Of a stretch of DNA of 64,000 nucleotides, positions 1 through 8,184 are shown one piece after another. This stretch comes from Peredibacter sp045999315 (GTDB lineage Bacteria; Bdellovibrionota; Bacteriovoracia; Bacteriovoracales; Bacteriovoracaceae). Under the pieces are notes generated by a model. That model was not told the DNA's origin. It worked only from the letters and a program-made list of their open reading frames with translations, and searched no databases. Position 1 is the stretch's first letter; every line of letters begins with the position of its first letter. The stretch spans positions 3,100,001 through 3,164,000 of the forward strand of contig NZ_CP174607.1 of NCBI RefSeq assembly GCF_045999315.1, given 5' to 3'. The translations under genes were made by a program, and so were the position numbers.

Positions 1-495
1 CGTGAGCTTCATTTTTCTGACGTTCACGCTCTCTTAATGGAAATCAAATCGAAATACGGACTTCAAAAAATCTGGCTCGAGCTCGGGCGTTTTTCCATAG
101 GTAAATTTGGCTCTTATTTCACTCGTGTGGTGGATGTAAAATCTGTCCGTGGAGAAAATATCATCGTTACCGAAGGTGGCATTAACCACATGGCCCGACC
201 CGCATTGGTTGGGGAATCTTTCCCCTGTGAGGCATTCATGAACCAGGAGACTTCAATGTCTCGCTATCAAATTCATGGACCTCTTTGCACTGCCCTGGAT
301 AATTTGGGAACGTTTCAATTACCTTCAAATGTAAGGCCAGGAGACTGGTTAGAATTTAAGAGGGCAGGGGCCTATGGTTTCTCAGAAAGTATGCCCTACT
401 TCCTTTGCCACAATTTAGTAGGTGAGGCCATCTTGCATCAGGGTGAGTTAATGGTACCAAGGGTCCCAAAAACTAACCTTGAATGGATGATTTAA
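1..495 (+). CDS. PLP-dependent decarboxylase, fold type III, C-terminal part
   Basis: The reading frame is open from base 1, so the gene starts before the window; about 164 residues are visible. They match the C-terminal beta-barrel of the ornithine/diaminopimelate decarboxylase family: a LELGRFSIGKFG segment (usual EPGR position), a TRVVDVK strand, GGINHMARPAL, the conserved GPLCTALDNL with its active-site-type Cys, and GDWLEFKRAGAYGFS near the end. This barrel packs against the PLP barrel of the partner subunit and supplies the catalytic Cys. The N-terminal PLP-Lys domain is outside the window, so substrate (diaminopimelate, ornithine, or the product of a ligase-linked exopolysaccharide or siderophore pathway) cannot be decided. 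The next gene begins 57 nt downstream with its own promoter-like element. Confidence 0.85.
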   Translation, partial: RELHFSDVHALLMEIKSKYGLQKIWLELGRFSIGKFGSYFTRVVDVKSVRGENIIVTEGGINHMARPALVGESFPCEAFMNQETSMSRYQIHGPLCTALDNLGTFQLPSNVRPGDWLEFKRAGAYGFSESMPYFLCHNLVGEAILHQGELMVPRVPKTNLEWMI

Positions 496-540
496 ACGCT
501 AGAATAAATTGCCCACCTTCATCTGCATTCATTTCTTCAG

Positions 541-546
541 TAACCT
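541..546 (+). promoter_or_regulatory. -10-like box, candidate leaderless promoter of the papain-like gene
   Basis: TAACCT lies 6 nt before the ATG at 553, and no Shine-Dalgarno is visible. The element is weak on its own and is supported by the same layout at many other genes in the window. Confidence 0.4.
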
Positions 547-552
547 AAAGTC

Positions 553-1539
553 ATGAAATGGCTAATTCTGAGCGTCCTAATTTCATTTTCAAGTTTTTCC
601 CAAGACATCGATCAAACGTCGTGTCCTAACATCGACTACTCTGATCGTTTCGGTCCAGTTCAAGATCAAGATGGCCATGGCCTTTGTTGGGCCTTTGCCA
701 GTAGCGCCCTCCTCTCAGAAGACGCCTGCCTAAGAGATAAAAATTACTGTGGGGTCAACATCTCCCCTCTCGATGTTTCAAGTTGCCAAAAGAGTCTTTT
801 GGCCAAGAACGAAGGTCGCTCCATAAGCCAGGGCCTTCAGTGTGCTCAATCTAACGGAGCGTGCTTCGAAAAAGACTTTTCATTCATTACCCAAGGAAGC
901 ATTCTCTGCAGTCTATCTAATACTGGCCCTCGATGCATTCATGAAAAGCTAAAGGACCTCTATCAGGAGTATCAGACAACTCAAATCACTCCTGAGAATT
1001 GCCAGGAAGAGGCCAACGCAAAAAAATTAAATAAGTTCGTTGATGAGTTCAGAGACCTTCTTAAGCGTTCTGTTTCGAGAAATGACATCTCAGATGAAGC
1101 GGTAAAGACCCTTCTCCTTGATCCAAAAATCAAAAACTGGAGCAGCTTCCTCTATAGTGCTCTCAAGAATGAACGATGTGCAGCTGAAAGAATTGATTAC
1201 TCAAACATTGATCAAAGCAAAATTTATAATATGACCGTCATCAAAGGCAAAGTCCCTCTGGAAAAGAAAGTGGAGCACGTTAAGACGATGCTCGAAAAGG
1301 GAAGAAGCATTGGATATACCTTTTGTGCTAATGAGACCCTTCCTGGGCTTTCTGGGCTCATCGCATCTGGCACGTGCGGTTCTCATGCTGTTGTGATCAA
1401 TGGAATGAGATGGCACAAGGGAGAATGCCAACTGAATATCAGAAATTCGTGGGGAAAAAACGGTCCTCTTCATGGATGGATTTCGGCAAAAAAAATTCTG
1501 AAACATTCAACCGGGTTACAACAAATTGCGACGAAATAA
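553..1539 (+). CDS. Secreted papain-like (C1) cysteine protease
   Basis: A 328-residue protein with a signal peptide (residues 1-16, ending SFSSFS). The papain triad plus oxyanion Gln are readable: Q39 and C45 in VQDQDGHGLCWAF, H278 in GSHAVVINGM, and N298 in RNSWG. The spacing of six from Gln to Cys is that of papain. Unlike classical papains there is no obvious long pro-domain between signal peptide and active-site Cys; the roughly 230 residues between Cys and His are longer than usual and carry many cysteines, suggesting disulfides in an exported enzyme. The last 14 nt overlap the start of a DUF333-like secreted protein. A second protease of this kind (61688-62866) is also paired with a DUF333-like gene. 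Role in prey digestion is inference. Confidence 0.85.
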   Translation: MKWLILSVLISFSSFSQDIDQTSCPNIDYSDRFGPVQDQDGHGLCWAFASSALLSEDACLRDKNYCGVNISPLDVSSCQKSLLAKNEGRSISQGLQCAQSNGACFEKDFSFITQGSILCSLSNTGPRCIHEKLKDLYQEYQTTQITPENCQEEANAKKLNKFVDEFRDLLKRSVSRNDISDEAVKTLLLDPKIKNWSSFLYSALKNERCAAERIDYSNIDQSKIYNMTVIKGKVPLEKKVEHVKTMLEKGRSIGYTFCANETLPGLSGLIASGTCGSHAVVINGMRWHKGECQLNIRNSWGKNGPLHGWISAKKILKHSTGLQQIATK

Positions 1540-1912
1540 CTTTTTCATCATCATTGTATGCTCCATTCTCGCTACCGCTGCCCATTCAGCGGAGACCTTC
1601 TTTAGCGATATGAATCAGAAAGAAAAAGTGTCCACAGAATTAGTCGACTCCATTAGGGTCCATCGCCCAGCAAGCTGTGCTTCGAAGTGCGTGGCATTGG
1701 AAAAAATTAAGATCAAAGATTTCAATCAACTGAAAAAAGTGAATGCAGAAGATTATGAAGATATCTTCAATCCAGCACTCATTCTCTGTGATCGGATGGA
1801 AGGGAAATTAAAAACGATCTTCGATGAAAAGAAAAACGCTTACTCGGTATGCAGCTTCAAAGATGAAAGCCACTTCTTTACTTGGGATTACTTGAAAAAA
1901 TATACTCACTAA
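1526..1912 (+). CDS. Small secreted DUF333-like protein, partner of papain-like protease
   Basis: A 128-residue protein read from a TTG at 1526 inside the end of the protease gene. This start gives a clean signal peptide (RR, then FFIIIVCSILATAA, cleavage near HSA-ET); no in-frame ATG precedes it. Residues 82-127 resemble a DUF333 domain: NPA, Cys88, Cys109 (21 apart) and a W-D-Y end. The same pattern, with the same Cys spacing, is in the protein at 62863-63216. A CxxxC pair sits at residues 51-55. DUF333 has no known biochemical role. Because both copies sit beside a papain-like protease and overlap it, an inhibitor, pro-domain-like chaperone or targeting partner is inferred. Possible translational coupling; the Shine-Dalgarno is poor. 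Confidence 0.7.
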   Translation: MRRNNFFIIIVCSILATAAHSAETFFSDMNQKEKVSTELVDSIRVHRPASCASKCVALEKIKIKDFNQLKKVNAEDYEDIFNPALILCDRMEGKLKTIFDEKKNAYSVCSFKDESHFFTWDYLKKYTH

Positions 1913-1951
1913 GTCACGCACAAATGTTTGCATAACTCTCAGGGTCTTCTT

Positions 1952-1957
1952 TAAAAT
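1952..1957 (+). promoter_or_regulatory. -10 box, candidate leaderless promoter
   Basis: TAAAAT ends 6 nt before the ATG at 1964. A TTGCAT at 1928-1933 with an 18-nt spacer may act as -35. No Shine-Dalgarno is present. Confidence 0.5.
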
Positions 1958-1963
1958 GACCCC

Positions 1964-2464
1964 ATGAAACTTATGCTCATTCTCCTATTTTTAGTGTCCT
2001 ATGCCTTTGCCCAATCTGAGGCCAACTACAAAGTTCTTAAAGGAAAACTCCATAAGGCCGGCACAGTAAAAGTTCAGATTCTTCCTGAGCCTGCCAAATA
2101 CAAGGTCCAAATGGACTACGATGTGAAGAAAAAGGACTGGGTCCCGGTGCCTTCAAAACTTTTGAAAGGTAAAACTGTGATGGAATTTCCGGAAGAATTT
2201 AAAACGGAAACCGGTTACCAGCATTTGGAAAAACAAAAAAGCATGGAAATTCCCAAGGCGATTTTGAAGTTTGTGAAACGGGCCGATTTTGGAAACTTGA
2301 AGAACGCTTACTTTATTCAAGTTCTCCCGATCAACAAAAAAACCAAGATAGATATCATCTATCACCCGAGCCTCCCATCAGTCGGTTGGGAAAAGGTTCA
2401 GATCACATTTATCAGTAAAATTCCTTTGCTGGATGGATACGAGCTGGTGGCAAAGCTAAATTGA
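1964..2464 (+). CDS. Secreted hypothetical protein
   Basis: A 166-residue protein with a clear signal peptide (KLMLILLFLVSYAFAQ, cleavage near residue 17). The mature part is Lys-rich and predicted to be mostly beta strands, with no Cys and no recognisable catalytic motif. I do not recognise the family. It is transcribed alone from a candidate leaderless promoter, and its 3' end overlaps the convergent DUF2834 gene by 9 nt. Confidence 0.7.
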   Translation: MKLMLILLFLVSYAFAQSEANYKVLKGKLHKAGTVKVQILPEPAKYKVQMDYDVKKKDWVPVPSKLLKGKTVMEFPEEFKTETGYQHLEKQKSMEIPKAILKFVKRADFGNLKNAYFIQVLPINKKTKIDIIYHPSLPSVGWEKVQITFISKIPLLDGYELVAKLN

Positions 2465-2785
2465 CGCCTTTTTAAGTTCTCGATGAATTAAAAACAATGG
2501 GAACGTCACACTTATTGCGATGACAAATCCAAGCACGATATACGCCCAAACAAACTTCATGCCCAGTTGCTTTCCTTCTCGCCACATAAAAAAAGATGCA
2601 GCAATAAAGAAGAAAAAGAGATCGTAGGTCACTGAGCGGGCCGCAGGATTGGCCTGCGTGTCCACAATGAACATCCATAGTCCTTCAATTCCAAAACCCG
2701 AATACGTGAGGTTTTCCTGCCAACACAGAAACAAGGCAACAATGGAAATGAGACTATAAAGACCTATCAGTAATTTTCTTTGCAT
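2456..2785 (-). CDS. DUF2834-type small membrane protein
   Basis: A 109-residue protein with three to four hydrophobic segments (about 5-22, 53-68, 74-101) and the family pattern of an aromatic-rich first loop, then N-P-AA-R near residue 46 followed by a conserved Asp (YDLFFFF) in the second helix. This resembles DUF2834, an inner-membrane family of unknown function. It overlaps the end of the upstream alpha/beta hydrolase gene by 32 nt, so the two are very likely cotranscribed and translationally coupled. Confidence 0.65.
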   Translation of the reverse strand: MQRKLLIGLYSLISIVALFLCWQENLTYSGFGIEGLWMFIVDTQANPAARSVTYDLFFFFIAASFFMWREGKQLGMKFVWAYIVLGFVIAISVTFPLFLIHRELKKASI

Positions 2786-3623
2786 AAAAGTTCTCTAGCG
2801 CTTGGTGAAACTCTTTCGCGCTTAAGATTCGATTATGCCCGAAGTTTTTAAATGTCACAAAATTTTCTCCAAAGATCTCTTTGGCCTCAGTATGCAAGGC
2901 AAATGGCACTTCACGGTCAGTTTCATCCGCCACATACAAGACCGGAAGCTTTGCATGGAGTTTTCTCAGAGGAATCGTAATCATGGCATCCGCGCCTTGA
3001 ACTGTTGCCAGGACATTCTTAATGAGATGTGGGACGGCCTTATTATTTAGTCGTATTTTTTTCGTGAACTGATTTACCAAAAAATCAAATTGATTCGGAG
3101 AATTGACCAAAACAATTCCTTCAGCTCGAAGATTCATTTCTAAAATGGCATGTGTGACCGCGATCGCTCCAAAGGAATGACAAACATAAAGAGGCCTGTC
3201 ATTAAAAAGTGCTTCGACTTTCATTAAGACTTCATACCATTCACGGAGATTGGTACTGAGTCCTTTCGATTCACCGTGGGCCGGGAAATCAAAACATGTT
3301 ACGGGATGGCCTTGCTGAATCAAATAGGTGATGAGTTCAGAGTACTGGTCCCATCTCCCACCCCATCCATGGATCAATACCAGCCGGGTTCCCGTTCCTG
3401 ATTTATTAAAATTGCGGATTGTAATATACGAATCTTTAAAAGATATTTTTTGAATTTCACTCAGGGACTTAAGCTTTGAAAGATCTTTATGAGGGCCCTT
3501 CTTTAATGGAGTAAACCACAGGAATGTTCCTAGTTTCCCAGTTATCTCTGGAGAGATAGATTCAAAGACCTTGGTTCCTAAATAGGCACTTCTTAAAGCT
3601 GTATTTCTGATGAGATTTTCCAT
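2754..3623 (-). CDS. Alpha/beta-hydrolase
   Basis: A 289-residue cytoplasmic alpha/beta-fold hydrolase. The HGWGG oxyanion motif is at 85-89, the nucleophile elbow is CHSFGA with Ser150 (a Cys replaces the first Gly of GxSxG), the acid is probably D236 in VADETD, and the base H263 in FGHNRIL. The order and spacing fit a functional esterase or lipase-like enzyme; substrate unknown. The ATG at 3623 is preceded at 6 nt by TATCAT and no Shine-Dalgarno, which supports this start and a leaderless mRNA. The DUF2834 gene follows with an overlap. Confidence 0.85.
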   Translation of the reverse strand: MENLIRNTALRSAYLGTKVFESISPEITGKLGTFLWFTPLKKGPHKDLSKLKSLSEIQKISFKDSYITIRNFNKSGTGTRLVLIHGWGGRWDQYSELITYLIQQGHPVTCFDFPAHGESKGLSTNLREWYEVLMKVEALFNDRPLYVCHSFGAIAVTHAILEMNLRAEGIVLVNSPNQFDFLVNQFTKKIRLNNKAVPHLIKNVLATVQGADAMITIPLRKLHAKLPVLYVADETDREVPFALHTEAKEIFGENFVTFKNFGHNRILSAKEFHQALENFYAKKITDRSL

Positions 3624-3629
3624 GATCTC

Positions 3630-3635
3630 ATGATA
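3630..3635 (-). promoter_or_regulatory. -10 box, candidate leaderless promoter
   Basis: On the minus strand TATCAT is followed by 6 nt and then the ATG of the alpha/beta hydrolase. Confidence 0.5.
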
Positions 3636-3694
3636 GACTCTTCTTGGGATTGCATAAATGTCATAAAATAACCTTTTTATGCCAAGGACTGTTT

Positions 3695-4630
3695 TTGAGA
3701 ACCATCGTCTTTATTGCCCACTCTCCTCTTCAGGGACTCGATATATTCGGGCCCGTGGAAATATTCACCGCCGCCAATTTTTACAAAGAAAATTATAAGA
3801 TCGTTTTATTGTCCTCGAGTAAATCACGAACACTCAAGGCCAAAAGTGGAATCACCATCGAGGCCCACCAATATTTTAAAGACTACAAGGGCCCCATCGA
3901 CACTTTGATTGTGACCGGGAATCCCAATGCCAGACCTTCAAAGGAACTACTGGAGTGGATTAAGCTTAAATTCAAAACCACCAGGCGTCTTTGCTCAGTC
4001 TGCACGGGATCCTTCATCCTGGCCGAAGCTGGTATCTTAAAAAATAAAAAGGCCACCACTCACTGGATGTGGGAGCAGTCCTTTAAAGATCAATTTAAAG
4101 ATGTGGAGCTGGACATCTCTTCAATATGGACCAAAGACGGAAAGGTCTATACTTCTGCCGGAGTCAGTACTGGCATTGATCTCGCTCTCGCTTTAGTTGA
4201 AGAAGACTTTGGTTCCGAGGCCGCTCTTCAAATAGCAAAGGGCCTGGTCTTGTTCCTCCGTCGCAGTGGAAATCAAAAGCAGTTTAGCCAAATGCTCCTG
4301 AATCAGGAAAAAGAAAAAGACCATTTTGCCAACCTCACACTGTGGCTACAAGAAAACATTAAAAAAGATATATCCGTTGAACAAATGGCCCAGTATGTAG
4401 GAATGAGTTCTCGTAATTTTTCCCGTCAATTTAAATTCATTTTTAACTATGGTCCGGCCGAGCATTTGAGGAAACTCAGAATTGAGAAGGCCCAAAAACT
4501 GCTTGAAGGCTCCAACATGGATTGGAAACGTATTTCAACTCTTTGTGGAATGCCTAATGAAGCGTTACGGCGGGCCTTTATTCGAGAAACGGGCATTTCT
4601 CCCCAAGATTATAAGAAACGTTACAAATAA
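3695..4630 (+). CDS. DJ-1/PfpI-domain AraC-family transcriptional regulator
   Basis: I choose the TTG at 3695 because AAGGA lies 6 nt before it and the coding match begins there; an upstream TTG at 3644 would add 17 residues that resemble nothing. The 311-residue product has an N-terminal DJ-1/PfpI (GATase1-like) ligand domain (about 1-185) with the nucleophile-elbow Cys at residue 103 (SVCTGSF), and a C-terminal AraC double helix-turn-helix (about 215-311) with the typical RKLRIEKAQKLL and ISPQDYKKRY segments. Such FtrA/GlxA-type proteins activate transcription of linked catabolic genes; the effector here is unknown. The M1 aminopeptidase gene follows 59 nt downstream with its own Shine-Dalgarno. 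Confidence 0.85.
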   Translation: MRTIVFIAHSPLQGLDIFGPVEIFTAANFYKENYKIVLLSSSKSRTLKAKSGITIEAHQYFKDYKGPIDTLIVTGNPNARPSKELLEWIKLKFKTTRRLCSVCTGSFILAEAGILKNKKATTHWMWEQSFKDQFKDVELDISSIWTKDGKVYTSAGVSTGIDLALALVEEDFGSEAALQIAKGLVLFLRRSGNQKQFSQMLLNQEKEKDHFANLTLWLQENIKKDISVEQMAQYVGMSSRNFSRQFKFIFNYGPAEHLRKLRIEKAQKLLEGSNMDWKRISTLCGMPNEALRRAFIRETGISPQDYKKRYK

Positions 4631-4689
4631 TTGGCCGATGGGAACTTCCCTTTTATAAGATTTCATCCAAGTAAATCTTGGAGTTTCTT

Positions 4690-7275
4690 ATGAAATTTTT
4701 GCTTCTTTTCATTGCCCTATCCCTCTCTGCAGTGGCCGCTACACGTCCCTCAGAAGATAATATCACCCGGGACTTTGCGAAAATGAGAAGGGCCCAGATC
4801 AAAGATGTGAAATACAATCTCTCATTTGATCTGGCGAAGAACCAAGACACTTACAGCGGTAAAGCGATCATTCATCTCACCTTAAATGATCTCACTCGTC
4901 CCCTTTCCCTGGACTGGAAAAATAAAGCGATTCAATCCCTACAAGTTAATGGAGTGACACTCACGGACTATCCAAAACGCGAAGGGAGTTTTGATGTACC
5001 AGCGAAGTTTCTTGCTCCTAAAACTCTTATTACTGTTTTCTTCATCGGTGAATACAGCAAAGAGGCCTCAGGGTTCCAACGTGCGAAAGACCCAGAAGAC
5101 GGTTCTGAATATGTCTACACTGACTTTGAACCATATTACGCCCACTGGTTTTTCCCATGCTTTGATCAACCAGATCTTAAGGCCACGTTTGAAGTAAATG
5201 TAACGGCACCAATTGATTGGAAAGTCATTCAAAACGAAATGATTGTTTCTGAGAACGTTGTAAACGGCAAAAAGTATGTTGCCTTCAAAGAAACAAAACC
5301 CATGAGCACCTACCTGTTCTTTCTGGGTGCGGGCCCTTTTGTTGAGTGGAAAGACAAGTATGGTGATATTCCGCTTTATCTCTATACTCGTAAGTCCCTT
5401 GAGAAGTACGTAGACGCTGACAACATCATGGAGACCACGAAGAAAGGACTTAAGTTTTTTAACGACTACTTTGGTTATCCATATCCATTCACGAAATACG
5501 CTCACGTTTTCGTTCCTGAGTTCGCTTGGGGCGGAATGGAAAACCCTGGGGCCGTGACCATGAATGAGCGCAATATCTTCAGGGGACCTGTTCCAGAAAT
5601 TCGTTATGATAAACGAAACTCACTGATCCTGCATGAAATGGCCCATATGTGGTTCGGGGACCTCGTGACCATGGAATGGTGGAACGATCTGTGGCTCAAT
5701 GAGAGTTTTGCCTCGTATTTGGCGAGTGTGGCACAAGACCGCGCTCTTGGAGCGAAAGATACTTGGATTGATTTCTTCCACGGAAAGACCTGGGGCTACT
5801 GGCAGGATTCTCTTATCACGACTCATCCCATTGAGACGGATGTGCCAGATGTTCGCACCGCCCGTGGAAACTTTGACGGAATCACTTATGCCAAAGGGGC
5901 CAGCGCTTTGAAGCAGCTTCACTTCTTTGCCGGAGAAGAAGGTTTTAGAGACGGTCTTCGTGATTACTTTAAGACTTTTGCTTTCAAAAACACCCGTCGT
6001 GAAGACTTCATTCGTGCTATTGCCAAGGCCTCAAAAGTGGATTTGACCGCATGGACCAAGAGCTGGCTTCAGACCGCCGGACCTCACAAAGTAGCACTTG
6101 CCCCTGAATGCAAAGACGGAAAATTAGAAAAGATTCTCATCACTCAAAAACCAAACGCTTCAAAAGCATTTTCTCCTCACCGAGCAAAACTTGCTTTCTT
6201 CGATAGGGACTTTAAGCAGTTTCAATCTGTGGATGTGACTTTTGAGAAGGAGGAAACTGAGATTCCTTTTCAGGATACACGTTGCCCGACTTTCATTCTA
6301 CCGAATGAAGGAGATCAGGATTACGCTCTTTACTCACTAGATGAGGCGTCTCTCAAACTTTCAATTCAGGCCTTAACGAAACTTCCGGATCCACTGACTC
6401 GTTTAATGGTGTGGCATCAGTTATCTCAAATGGTGCGAAACTCGGAGCTCAAGGCCCGCGCCTTTATGGAGTCCGCAATTCTGGCCCTAAAAATGGAAAG
6501 CGACGATCAACTTCTTGGCAGCCTTCTGGGTCGCCACAGTTTCATGAAACAAACTTATCAGTGGTATTTAACACCGGCCGAAAGAGCGGCGACTGCTCCT
6601 GAGTTTGAGAAAGTGATTTGGGATCGCATGACAAGTGCCAAACCTAAATCAAGCGCTCAGATGAGTTTTTATGATTACTATGTAGGCATGGCCCAAACCA
6701 AGGAGTCACAAGAAAGACTCCACTCAATTCTGATCAAGAACGAACCACCAAAGGGCATGACACTGGATCAGGACCGTCGCTGGGCCATTATCCTGAACCT
6801 CTCAATCAATGGTCACACAGATGCTGAAAAGCTCATTAATGAAGAATTAAAGCGTGATGGATCGACTTTAGGAAAACGCACGGCACTTGCTGCAAGATCA
6901 GCGATTCCAACAAAGGCCAATAAGAGCAAGATGTGGACTGAATTGTTCGAGAATAAGGATTTCACCTACAGTGATCTCGAAGAGGCCGGCCGCACTTTCA
7001 ATGGTGTGAATTATCCAGAACTGACTCAGATCTTTGTGAAAGATTTCTTTAAGCGCCTCTCTAACTTTGACTGGAAACTACAAGACAAAAAGTCTGAGAT
7101 TTATTTTGAAAATCTTTTCCCTTTTAACCTTTGTGCCCAGGAAGTCCTGACTATGAGTGAGAAGCACATGAAAAGTGCCAAGAAACTCACAGGTCTGGCC
7201 AAGCGCGGTTGGATGGAAGCACAGGATGAACTTGCTAGATGTGTGAAGGTCCGGAAATTTTCAACAACTAACTAG
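4690..7275 (+). CDS. M1-family zinc aminopeptidase, exported
   Basis: ATG at 4690 is preferred over an in-frame TTG at 4678 because GGAG precedes it by 6 nt and the product begins with a good signal peptide (KFLLLFIALSLSAVAA). The 861-residue protein has the M1 exopeptidase motif GGMEN near residue 280 and the zinc motif HEMAH (H315, E316, H319) with the third ligand E338 in LNESFA. Length and the helical C-terminal ERAP1-like region fit aminopeptidase N. It probably removes N-terminal residues from peptides outside the cytoplasm, a job suited to digesting prey peptides (inference). A small stem (4657-4663 with 4673-4679) sits just before the Shine-Dalgarno. The 3' end overlaps the convergent SDR gene by 8 nt. 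Confidence 0.93.
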   Translation: MKFLLLFIALSLSAVAATRPSEDNITRDFAKMRRAQIKDVKYNLSFDLAKNQDTYSGKAIIHLTLNDLTRPLSLDWKNKAIQSLQVNGVTLTDYPKREGSFDVPAKFLAPKTLITVFFIGEYSKEASGFQRAKDPEDGSEYVYTDFEPYYAHWFFPCFDQPDLKATFEVNVTAPIDWKVIQNEMIVSENVVNGKKYVAFKETKPMSTYLFFLGAGPFVEWKDKYGDIPLYLYTRKSLEKYVDADNIMETTKKGLKFFNDYFGYPYPFTKYAHVFVPEFAWGGMENPGAVTMNERNIFRGPVPEIRYDKRNSLILHEMAHMWFGDLVTMEWWNDLWLNESFASYLASVAQDRALGAKDTWIDFFHGKTWGYWQDSLITTHPIETDVPDVRTARGNFDGITYAKGASALKQLHFFAGEEGFRDGLRDYFKTFAFKNTRREDFIRAIAKASKVDLTAWTKSWLQTAGPHKVALAPECKDGKLEKILITQKPNASKAFSPHRAKLAFFDRDFKQFQSVDVTFEKEETEIPFQDTRCPTFILPNEGDQDYALYSLDEASLKLSIQALTKLPDPLTRLMVWHQLSQMVRNSELKARAFMESAILALKMESDDQLLGSLLGRHSFMKQTYQWYLTPAERAATAPEFEKVIWDRMTSAKPKSSAQMSFYDYYVGMAQTKESQERLHSILIKNEPPKGMTLDQDRRWAIILNLSINGHTDAEKLINEELKRDGSTLGKRTALAARSAIPTKANKSKMWTELFENKDFTYSDLEEAGRTFNGVNYPELTQIFVKDFFKRLSNFDWKLQDKKSEIYFENLFPFNLCAQEVLTMSEKHMKSAKKLTGLAKRGWMEAQDELARCVKVRKFSTTN

Positions 7276-8077
7276 AAGACCAGTCACTCCCAAAGTCAGG
7301 ATAGAGAGTCAGCCCACCATCCACAAAAAGAGTCTGGCCGGTGATATAATTGGATTCATCCGAGGCCAAAAAACGAATGGCCCGAGCAATCTCCTCTGCC
7401 TTTCCTACTGAGTGAAGAGGAATATGTTTTTCGATTTCCTTCTCCTTCTTTTCATTGTGGGCCCAAGGATTAATCCCCGTTTCTATCGCCCCCGGAGCGA
7501 CACTGTTCACTCGAATTCCCTGGGGAGCATATTCCAATGCCAAGGTGCGAGTGAGATTGGCCACGGCCCCTTTACTCATGCTGTAACTTAAATATTGGGG
7601 CTTAGGAATCAATTGGTGAACACTGGTGTTATTAATAATTGTTCCTTTGATCTTTTGAGAAAGGAAAATTTTCAGGGCCTCACGAGAGCAAAGAAATGTT
7701 CCGGTCATATTGGTGGTGATGATCCGGTTAAATTCATCGAGACTCAGTTGATGGCTTGGACTCTTTTTCTGGATTCCGGCATTGTTCACTAATACATCTA
7801 ATCCACCCCAGTCCTTCATTAATTGAGTGAACATACTTATGACTTGGGACTCATCGGAAATGTCGGCCGGGAACACAATGCTCTTACAGGAGTTCTTCTT
7901 AATCTCTTCGCAAATTTCCCCTGCAAGTTTTTGGGCCTCTTCCTTACCTTCAAGAGAAGGAAAATAATTGATCATGATATCGCAACCGTATTTGGCGAGT
8001 TCAAGGGCAGTTGCCCTTCCTATGCCAGTTGCAGCACCGGTAATCAAAACTCTTTTACCCTTTAATCCAGTTTCCAA
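7268..8077 (-). CDS. Short-chain dehydrogenase/reductase (SDR)
   Basis: The start is taken as the TTG at 8077, because GGAGGT lies just upstream on the minus strand; another TTG at 8092 would sit before this site. The 269-residue protein is a classical NAD(P)-dependent SDR: TGAATGIG at 13-20, NNAG at 98-101, catalytic Ser152, Tyr165 and Lys169 in YSMSK, and a C-terminal SNYITGQTLFVDGGLTLYP tail. It resembles glucose 1-dehydrogenase/YhdF-type enzymes of stress regulons; the substrate cannot be read from sequence. It diverges from the GH15 gene, and the pair may belong to one sugar or general-stress response (inference). Confidence 0.9.
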   Translation of the reverse strand: METGLKGKRVLITGAATGIGRATALELAKYGCDIMINYFPSLEGKEEAQKLAGEICEEIKKNSCKSIVFPADISDESQVISMFTQLMKDWGGLDVLVNNAGIQKKSPSHQLSLDEFNRIITTNMTGTFLCSREALKIFLSQKIKGTIINNTSVHQLIPKPQYLSYSMSKGAVANLTRTLALEYAPQGIRVNSVAPGAIETGINPWAHNEKKEKEIEKHIPLHSVGKAEEIARAIRFLASDESNYITGQTLFVDGGLTLYPDFGSDWSSS

Positions 8078-8184
8078 GGTGACCTCCAACAAGAATGATA
8101 ATGAATTCTCCTCTTAAAGCCATGTGCCTTGAGCAAGGCCCGTAATTCAATGACACTGGAAACTTGAAAGGACGAAGGTTTTTT

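Noticed and set aside
1201..1506. Minus-strand frame of 101 residues inside the papain-like gene
   Set aside because: It lies wholly within a gene with intact catalytic motifs and has no signal, motif or start context of its own.
1501..1560. Possible frameshift joining the papain-like and DUF333-like genes
   Set aside because: The second frame has its own signal peptide, and at the other locus the two proteins are clearly separate and in reverse order.
4657..4679. Riboswitch-like stem before the aminopeptidase gene
   Set aside because: A single AT-rich 7-bp stem in a 59-nt gap is too small for a known riboswitch; kept only as a note in the gene entry.
5068..5505. 145-residue minus-strand frame inside the aminopeptidase gene
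   Set aside because: It is a shadow of an M1 peptidase with complete motifs and has no independent support.
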